The notes under the pieces: generated by a model
What the model was told of the DNA's origin: nothing
Seen by the model: only the letters and a program-made list of their open reading frames with translations
Databases searched by the model: none
Source of the DNA: Pseudomonadota bacterium
Lineage (GTDB): Bacteria > Pseudomonadota > Gammaproteobacteria > GCA-001735895
Reading direction: 5' to 3'
DNA length: 39,321 nt
Assembly: GCA_022563685.1 (NCBI GenBank)
Contig: JADFMY010000016.1
Coordinates: 1 to 39,321, forward strand
In this document: in pieces, positions 34,111 through 39,321 of the stretch
Layout of the letters: every line of letters begins with the position of its first letter
Numbering within the stretch: position 1 is the stretch's first letter
Program-made: the position numbers and the translations under genes

Positions 34111-34995
34111 ATGGATAAAGGAGTCATACTGACATGCGCGGTCAGTGGTGGTCACAGCAATCAAGGCAAACATCCAGACTACCCGATTACGCCCGAACAC
34201 ATAGCGCGGGACTGCATAGATGCTGGTAAGGCCGGGGCTGCAGTCGCCCATATCCACGTCAGAAACCCCGACACAGGCGCTCGTTCTGGTGACCCGGCTT
34301 TATTTCGTGAAGTATTCGAGCGCATCAAGGATTCGGGTAGCGATATCCTGATCAACCTGACCACCAGCGAAGGGGCCCGGTTTTCGCCAGGCCTTGAAGA
34401 CCCGAAAACGGGAGGCCCGGGCACGACACTGGTTCAACCATTGCAACGGCTGGTACACATCGAGGAGCTTCGGCCCGATATCTGCACCCTCGATGTCGGC
34501 ACCTTCAACTTCGGCGATATCATTTTCGTTAACACGCCCGAGCATCTTCGCATCATGGCTAAACGCATTCGGGAACTTGGCGTCAAGGCGGAAATCGAAG
34601 TGTTCGAACCCGGCCATATCATGTTCGCGCACAAACTGATTAATGAGGGCCTGGTAGACGATCCACCGATGTTTCAATTATGCCTGGGAATCCCTCACGC
34701 ATCGCCTGCGACTCCTGAAATACTCAACGTGATGAAAAACCTGCTGCCGAAAAATGCCCGCTGGAGTGCCTTTGGAATCTCGCGCTGGGAATTCGAAATC
34801 GTCGCACAGGCAGTCAGTCAAAACGGAAACTGCCGCGTTGGCCTCGAAGATAACCTGTACCTTTCAAAAGGCGAATTTGCCACCAATGTGAAGTTGGTCG
34901 AACGCGCAGTACGAATCATTCGCGATATCGGACGCGAGCCCGCGACTGCTTCGCAAGCCGCAGCGAAACTTGGCATTAAGCGCCGGGGAAAGTGA
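34111..34995 (+). CDS. Beta-keto acid cleavage enzyme (BKACE, DUF849)
   Basis: A 294-residue TIM-barrel enzyme of the BKACE family, which condenses a beta-keto acid with acetyl-CoA to give acetoacetate and a CoA ester; the founding member Kce acts on 3-keto-5-aminohexanoate in lysine fermentation. The zinc-binding pattern AHIHVR gives His47 and His49, and Glu246 in GLEDN is the third ligand. TCAVSGGHSNQ and TLDVGTFNFGD are family blocks. The beta-keto acid substrate differs between subfamilies and is not predictable here. The start ATG 34111 is fixed by the family opening; the ribosome site is weak. Confidence 0.93.
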   Translation: MDKGVILTCAVSGGHSNQGKHPDYPITPEHIARDCIDAGKAGAAVAHIHVRNPDTGARSGDPALFREVFERIKDSGSDILINLTTSEGARFSPGLEDPKTGGPGTTLVQPLQRLVHIEELRPDICTLDVGTFNFGDIIFVNTPEHLRIMAKRIRELGVKAEIEVFEPGHIMFAHKLINEGLVDDPPMFQLCLGIPHASPATPEILNVMKNLLPKNARWSAFGISRWEFEIVAQAVSQNGNCRVGLEDNLYLSKGEFATNVKLVERAVRIIRDIGREPATASQAAAKLGIKRRGK

Positions 34996-35001
34996 GTAGA
35001 C

Positions 35002-35205
35002 ATGCCGCTGAGGCAAAGCGAAATAGCGAGATACAGCGCCACCGAAGGTACCGACTACACGCTGGGCGCTCGATCCTTTGAAAGAAGAAATGCCTTTGAC
35101 CCCTGGCATCAGTTCAGCCAGGCATCGCTGTACTGGGAACCTCTGGTTGGGTCGCGAGAGCCAAACGCTCCCTGGTCTGTTAATACAGGACTTTTAGGAG
35201 GATAA
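35002..35205 (+). CDS. Doubtful 67-residue ORF
   Basis: An open frame starts six bases after the BKACE stop, with GGGGAAA upstream, and fills the 222-base gap. Its sequence (MPLRQSEIARYSATEG ... WSVNTGLLGG) matches no family I know and has no clear domain, signal or membrane helix. It may be a small real gene co-transcribed with BKACE or a chance frame; the proximity is the main argument for it. Confidence 0.25.
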   Translation: MPLRQSEIARYSATEGTDYTLGARSFERRNAFDPWHQFSQASLYWEPLVGSREPNAPWSVNTGLLGG

Positions 35206-35217
35206 TCTGTCCTCGAA

Positions 35218-35610
35218 ATGAAAACAGAAAGTAGTTTAACGCAAAAACCGAGATTTATTCGCTGGCATGAACAGCAGTTGTACCAAAGCTTTGCCTGGCT
35301 GATTAGTTGTCTGCTGGCTGGCTTTCTGTTTGTCAGTATTATCGAATTCGTTGGCCTGCAGTCCTCGGGACTACTACTGATCGGGACGTTGGTCGCACTC
35401 TATTTAATCGGTATTGCCATAATCGAGCTATTTCGTCGTTTCTGGATCAGATTTGCCTATGCCCAGGCTTGCGCAAGTGCCGCCACATGCAAGACTTGTA
35501 GCACCTATGGTCAGTTTGAAGTAATCCCGGGTACCCGTCCAATTTATGCCCGGTGCCAAAAATGTGATCACCAGTGGGTGATTGGCGGTGACCACGATGT
35601 CTCGCAATAA
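35218..35610 (+). CDS. Small membrane protein with C-terminal zinc ribbon
   Basis: A 130-residue protein with two membrane helices (about 25-45 and 52-70) and a cytosolic tail holding CKTC (91-94) and CQKC (113-116), a four-cysteine zinc-ribbon-like site. The sequence between them (STYGQFEVIPGTRPIYAR) is a short beta ribbon, and DHQW follows. I do not recognise a named family. AGGAGG lies 16 bases before ATG 35218, farther than usual, and an in-frame TAA bars a longer start. It overlaps the HDAC-like gene by 14 bases, so the two are likely coupled. Confidence 0.7.
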   Translation: MKTESSLTQKPRFIRWHEQQLYQSFAWLISCLLAGFLFVSIIEFVGLQSSGLLLIGTLVALYLIGIAIIELFRRFWIRFAYAQACASAATCKTCSTYGQFEVIPGTRPIYARCQKCDHQWVIGGDHDVSQ

Positions 35611-36550
35611 TACCTGTGTTTACCTGGGTCAACAGCTAGCCGACTACGGGTTCAAAGACGGCCACCCATTTGGGCCGCAACGGCACGATGTATTTCAGGC
35701 CGAACTGTTAAAGCGAAATCTGGATAAATCGCTCGATATTTTACAGCCAGTTAAGGCCAGTCGCGATTTAATCGAATTGTTCCATACCAGCGATTATATC
35801 GAAAAAGTACAGGATTATTCTAAACTCGGAAACGGCTACCTGGACGATGGTGACACGCCCTCTTTCGTCGGTATGTTCGAGGCCGCCAGTAATGTAGCTG
35901 GTTCGGTCACCGATGCAATAGATCGGATAATGGCAAAACAATTTCGACGGGCTTTTTCGCCGATTGCCGGACTACATCATGCGCGTCGCCATGTGGCCGC
36001 CGGATTTTGTGTATTTAATGACTGTGGAATAGCAATCGAGTACCTGCGTGCACAATACGGTATCAAGCGCGTAGCCTATATCGATATCGATGCCCATCAC
36101 GGCGATGGTGTTTTCTATAGTTTCGAAGAAGACCCCGATTTATTATTCGCAGATATCCACCAGGATGGTCTCACTTTATACCCCGGTACTGGTTTTGCCG
36201 AGGAAACCGGCAAAGGAGCAGCAGTAGGCACTAAATTAAACCTGCCCGTCCCACCTTTCGCCGACGACTCGGTATTTCAGGCAGTATGGCCGAAAATTGA
36301 AACTTATTTAGAAGAGAATGAACCCGAATTTATATTGCTACAATGCGGGGCAGACAGTATCAAAGGCGACCCCATAACCAACATGGCCTTTAGCCCGGCC
36401 TCACATGCTTATGCGGCTAAACGACTGTGCGCAATTGCGGATCGCTACTGTGAAGGGAAAATACTGGCGATGGGTGGCGGCGGCTATAACCACGATAATA
36501 TCGCCCGTGCCTGGACTGCAGTGGTCGATTCGATGATCAATGCAGATTAA
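35597..36550 (+). CDS. Histone deacetylase-like amidohydrolase
   Basis: A 317-residue arginase-fold deacetylase of the HDAC/AcuC/acetylpolyamine amidohydrolase superfamily. All class I catalytic elements are visible: general-base pair His127-His128 in GLHHARR, zinc ligands Asp165 and His167 in DIDAHHGDG, Asp258 in KGDP, and the transition-state Tyr297 in GGGGYN. Bacterial members deacetylate lysines, acetylpolyamines or other small amides; the substrate here is unknown. I start at ATG 35597, which lies 14 bases inside the zinc-ribbon gene; an upstream TTG/GTG start would add a few residues. It may be co-expressed with the BKACE and zinc-ribbon genes. Confidence 0.93.
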   Translation: MSRNNTCVYLGQQLADYGFKDGHPFGPQRHDVFQAELLKRNLDKSLDILQPVKASRDLIELFHTSDYIEKVQDYSKLGNGYLDDGDTPSFVGMFEAASNVAGSVTDAIDRIMAKQFRRAFSPIAGLHHARRHVAAGFCVFNDCGIAIEYLRAQYGIKRVAYIDIDAHHGDGVFYSFEEDPDLLFADIHQDGLTLYPGTGFAEETGKGAAVGTKLNLPVPPFADDSVFQAVWPKIETYLEENEPEFILLQCGADSIKGDPITNMAFSPASHAYAAKRLCAIADRYCEGKILAMGGGGYNHDNIARAWTAVVDSMINAD

Positions 36551-36580
36551 GCTGCTACATCCATTTTAGCGAGTCCAGAC

Positions 36581-36880
36581 TTACGTCCACCTTACATCGT
36601 TATGGTCCTGAATCGCCGACTCTAATAATTCGATCAGCGGAACCGCACGCGCGTGCAGGCTTACCGTAGTTTGATCATCATTCTCATCCGCTGGTGGTGG
36701 CGCTATGTCTGGAACCGCCTCGAGGCTGGATTTTAAATTCTCCAGCGCCTTAGCTACATCTTTGGCCACAATTGCGCCCGGTACTGTGGCACCGAAATTC
36801 ATCATTTTCAGCATATTTTCCGCCACATCGCCAAACAGGGTGATGTTAGCGTAAGATTTTGTTTTGAACGTGATTAACAT
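36581..36880 (-). CDS. DUF1840 family protein
   Basis: A 99-residue soluble protein with the DUF1840 pattern: MLITFKTKSYANITLFGDVAENMLKMM, then TVPGAIVAKDVAKALENL, and a C-terminal RAVPLIELLESA. Members are small proteins of unknown function in gamma- and betaproteobacteria. It lies 39 bases after the adenylate cyclase-FHA gene and convergent with the HDAC-like gene. No ribosome site stands out. Confidence 0.82.
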   Translation of the reverse strand: MLITFKTKSYANITLFGDVAENMLKMMNFGATVPGAIVAKDVAKALENLKSSLEAVPDIAPPPADENDDQTTVSLHARAVPLIELLESAIQDHNDVRWT

Positions 36881-36919
36881 TGATTCGGCATATACTAGAA
36901 TTGACTCGGATGGATTTAT

Positions 36920-37822
36920 CTACTCGCAAAGGAAATGCAGATCAGGTTCGCCCTTCTTTACAGACCTTCCCAGGCCGATTCCGCCGGATCCTATCAGTGT
37001 TAGCTCCTCTCCACGCAGAAATACCTCCTGCCCTTCTGTAGGCTGGACAAATGTTCCATTGGTGCTGTGGTCGGTAATAATAAATTTGCCACGCCGGTGT
37101 TCTATTTTTGAATGATGGCGCGATATTAATTCCCCGATGATAGTTAAGTCGCAATCCAGTCCTCGCCCGATCATGTATGAGATTGCTTCATTTGTGATCA
37201 AGTATTTATTCTCACCGTGGGACAAGGTGAGTTTTTGCATTTGTATATGGTGTGCTGGGTTAGTAAAGCTACTTGCCGTAGCCATATTGGTGATATCGCC
37301 TTCCTCCTCCCAGGCTAAGATATAAATATCGAGAGGCTCGTCACGACCCTTCACGCGAATGCGGTCGTAAGGACGCATGCTACTGGAAAGCTCGGGATTA
37401 CTCAGCTTGAATGCAATTTCCTGAGTGCACAGTACCTGGCGAGCCTTGGCCATGCCGACGACGCGGGCAGCAATATTGACTGTGTCTCCAAATATATCGT
37501 TGTCTTCTAAAATAGCACTACCGTACTGCATGCCGATACGAATCAATACACCGATAGTTTCGGGCGAACTATCGTCTTCCATTGTTTCCTGTATCGTACG
37601 AGCCGCCAATACGGCCATATCCACATCAGTAAAGTAGACTAGTATCTCGTCGCCAATTGTTTTGACCAGTACGCCTTTATGCCGTTTGGTGATAGATATC
37701 AACATATTCAGGGCTTTGGCAATACGTTCGCGCGCCAGTTCGTTACCCAGGTTTTCATATATCGCGGTACTGCCCGCAACGTCAGCGAACATTACAACAC
37801 TGGTAATGGTTTCTTGCGCCAT
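36920..37822 (-). CDS. Adenylate/guanylate cyclase with C-terminal FHA domain
   Basis: A 300-residue cytosolic protein. Residues about 5-165 are a class III cyclase homology domain: metal-binding Asp14 in MFADVAGST and Asp58 in KTIGDE, purine-selecting Lys54 and Asp109 in DIFGDTVN, and transition-state residues Asn116 and Arg120. The Lys/Asp pair predicts cyclic AMP rather than cGMP. Residues about 205-290 form an FHA domain: GR at 219-220, SRHHSKI at 234-240, STNGTFV at 253-259, all needed for phosphothreonine binding. The FHA domain suggests docking to a Ser/Thr-phosphorylated partner. Its start has AGGT eleven bases upstream. It is followed by DUF1840. Confidence 0.93.
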   Translation of the reverse strand: MAQETITSVVMFADVAGSTAIYENLGNELARERIAKALNMLISITKRHKGVLVKTIGDEILVYFTDVDMAVLAARTIQETMEDDSSPETIGVLIRIGMQYGSAILEDNDIFGDTVNIAARVVGMAKARQVLCTQEIAFKLSNPELSSSMRPYDRIRVKGRDEPLDIYILAWEEEGDITNMATASSFTNPAHHIQMQKLTLSHGENKYLITNEAISYMIGRGLDCDLTIIGELISRHHSKIEHRRGKFIITDHSTNGTFVQPTEGQEVFLRGEELTLIGSGGIGLGRSVKKGEPDLHFLCE

Positions 37823-37896
37823 CTATATTTTAACCTGTGGTTTGATCCCCGAATATCACTAATGCCTACCGAATCTCCAAATGAGGCCAGGCAATA

Positions 37897-37926
37897 TGTC
37901 TAGATTCACCTAATTTAGCGTGGCAA
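37897..37926 (-). promoter_or_regulatory. Candidate promoter of the cyclase-FHA gene
   Basis: On the minus strand TTGCCA (37926-37921) and TAGACA (37902-37897) are spaced by 18 bases, about 75 bases before ATG 37822. The rest of the 217-base gap to gltX is AT-rich and shows nothing else. Confidence 0.4.
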
Positions 37927-38039
37927 AATTTATTCATTGCGATGATTGCATACCATTAGATTTGAAATTATTACGAATAGTTCAGGAATTACTTAAGATA
38001 TATACAGCAGGTAACTGAATTATAAAAGGATTCTAACAG

Positions 38040-39321
38040 TTATTTAGTCGAAATATAATTGATCGCCCTCAATATTCGGCTCAATGTCTGAGGTTTCCCA
38101 ATAATTTCGACAGTTTTGTCGATTGGCGGAGAAAATGAGCTGCCGGTAACCGCCACGCGGAGGGGCTGGCCGACCTTTCCCATACCGACATTCAGTTCCT
38201 GAGTTATCTTTTCAATGACCCCGTGAATAGCACCCGCACTCCAGTCATCGAGCGCCTCTAAACCTGCATAAAGCCTATTTAACGGTTCGAGAGCCAAAGG
38301 ACGCAATGCTTTCTTTGCGGCTTTATCGTCATAGCTATCAAATTCCTGAAAACAATAGAGAATACTCTCTACCAGCTGATTAATCGTCGATACCCGCTGC
38401 CGATACAGGTCAACGATACTTTGAAAATCGACCTGGCCGTCGAACGATACCCCGGTTTTTTGCAAACGCTGCTTGACTAAATCAATAATCTGTTCCAGTG
38501 GCAGACTCATTAAATACTGCTGATTGATCCAGTTAAGCTTTTCGGTTTTAAACGAAGAGCCTGATTTATTTATCCCTTCGAGCGAAAAATGATCAATCAT
38601 TTCATCACGGCTAAAAATTTCCTGGTCACCATGCGACCAACCCAGGCGCACCAGGTAATTCAACATCGCCTCGGGTAAATACCCGTCTTCAAAATACTGC
38701 ATTACACTGACTGCACCGTGCCGCTTCGAGAGACGTTTGCCGTCATCGCCGAGGATCATCGGCAAGTGCGCATATTCAGGACAGGTAGCCCCCAGTGCCC
38801 TGAGAATATTGATTTGTCTGGGCGTATTGTTGACATGGTCGTCGCCCCGGATCACGTGGGTTATATCCATATCCATATCATCCACAACCACGGTAAGGTT
38901 ATAGGTCGGGGAACCATCGCTACGCGCGATAATGAGATCGTCAAGCTCGGCATTCTGGACACTCACTTCACCTTTGACATGATCAGTAAAGGTAACCACA
39001 CCTAGTTGAGGATTTTTAAATCGCACCACTAGCGCCAGCCTGTTATTGGGGCGTAAATCGAGATCTCGACAGAGGCCATCGTAGCGAGGTTTCTGTTTGG
39101 CCGCCATTTGAGTCTCTCGCAGGTCGTCCAGTCGCTGTTTGGAACAGGCGCAATAATACGCGTCACCCTGATCTATCAATTGTGCGATCACCGCTTCGTA
39201 ACGGTCAAATCTTTTGGTCTGAAAATAAGGGCCTTCGTCGAAATCCAGGTTAAGCCACCGCATCCCATCTAGAATTGCCTGCACTGAATCTTCGCTGGAT
39301 CTTTCCAGACCGTTATCTTCG
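38040..39321 (-). CDS. gltX: Glutamyl-tRNA synthetase, 5' end cut by window
   Basis: GltX charges tRNA-Glu with glutamate. The frame stays open to the last base. Visible parts are the end of the Rossmann core (LERSSEDSVQAILDGM, then LDFDEGPYFQTKRFDRYE), the CP1 region with cysteines CACSKQRL, the VIRGDDHVNNTPRQ block, and the KMSKS-type loop KRLSKRHG. The HIGH motif and about 45 N-terminal residues lie outside. The anticodon-binding C-terminal half is complete and ends LRAINYISTK. Near the window edge DNG replaces the usual DTD, which may be real or an edge artefact. A GTG at 39284 is not the start. Confidence 0.95.
   Translation of the reverse strand, partial: EDNGLERSSEDSVQAILDGMRWLNLDFDEGPYFQTKRFDRYEAVIAQLIDQGDAYYCACSKQRLDDLRETQMAAKQKPRYDGLCRDLDLRPNNRLALVVRFKNPQLGVVTFTDHVKGEVSVQNAELDDLIIARSDGSPTYNLTVVVDDMDMDITHVIRGDDHVNNTPRQINILRALGATCPEYAHLPMILGDDGKRLSKRHGAVSVMQYFEDGYLPEAMLNYLVRLGWSHGDQEIFSRDEMIDHFSLEGINKSGSSFKTEKLNWINQQYLMSLPLEQIIDLVKQRLQKTGVSFDGQVDFQSIVDLYRQRVSTINQLVESILYCFQEFDSYDDKAAKKALRPLALEPLNRLYAGLEALDDWSAGAIHGVIEKITQELNVGMGKVGQPLRVAVTGSSFSPPIDKTVEIIGKPQTLSRILRAINYISTK

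Noticed and set aside
37842-37855. TTGATCCCCGAATA as a third FNR box
   Set aside because: Only the first half-site matches; the second half is GAATA rather than ATCAA.
39250-39321. gltX lacking the HIGH motif as a pseudogene
   Set aside because: The reading frame is open to the window edge, so the N-terminus simply lies outside.

Overview
The window looks like a chromosomal stretch of a gammaproteobacterium, probably uncultured, marine or sediment-dwelling (the habitat is inference). The evidence for the class is RF2 with its programmed frameshift, a fused RlmKL, PepN with E. coli-like spacing, RecJ next to an RpfE-type gene, GuaC, EttA, MnmH/SelU and a DUF1631 protein. GC content looks moderate and even. 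I see no phage, insertion sequence, CRISPR array, rRNA or tRNA. Both ends cut genes: prfB loses its 3' end at base 1 and gltX its 5' end at base 39321.

Layout. 1-885: prfB (minus) with the CTT TGA C frameshift site. 1187-1930: an orphan coiled-coil gene (plus). 1973-8589: a tight minus-strand run transcribed pepN, RpfE-like, recJ, ornithine decarboxylase-like. 8772-9985: ndk and a two-CBS protein (plus). 9993-10391: a small lipoprotein-like cytochrome c (minus) behind a textbook FNR/ANR class II promoter. 10816-11931: guaC. 11975-15785: a four-gene minus-strand cluster (YbjQ, membrane-anchored YbjQ, M48 protease, TVP38-flavin oxidoreductase fusion) behind paired direct repeats. 15877-19198: rlmL and mnmH overlapping by 8 bases. 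19489-21573: DUF1631 protein. 21617-25732: sucA-sucB without an adjacent lpd. 26038-28556: ettA and a DUF815 AAA+ ATPase. 28597-33281 (minus): a split TauE/SafE transporter, DUF3301, an intact TauE/SafE, an SDR and a phospholipase D/cardiolipin synthase. 33601-36550 (plus): universal stress protein behind an FNR/ANR box, a BKACE enzyme, a small membrane zinc-ribbon protein and a histone-deacetylase-like hydrolase. 36581-37822 (minus): DUF1840 and an adenylate cyclase-FHA protein. 38040-end: gltX.

Most genes are housekeeping: translation (prfB, gltX, ettA, rlmL, mnmH), the TCA cycle (sucAB), nucleotides (ndk, guaC) and repair (recJ). The more original material is (i) two perfect FNR/ANR palindromes, one exactly at -41.5 from a -10 hexamer; (ii) a family of structured intergenic repeats, two strongly alike copies plus two weaker ones, not tied to any gene; (iii) the YbjQ/M48/TVP38-oxidoreductase cluster with an OmpR-family-style direct repeat at its promoter, the best candidate for an undescribed envelope-maintenance module; (iv) a transporter split into two overlapping ORFs; (v) an adenylate cyclase with C-terminal FHA domain; and (vi) a complete class I-type histone-deacetylase active site beside a zinc-ribbon membrane protein. 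Function assignments rest on motif recognition only.
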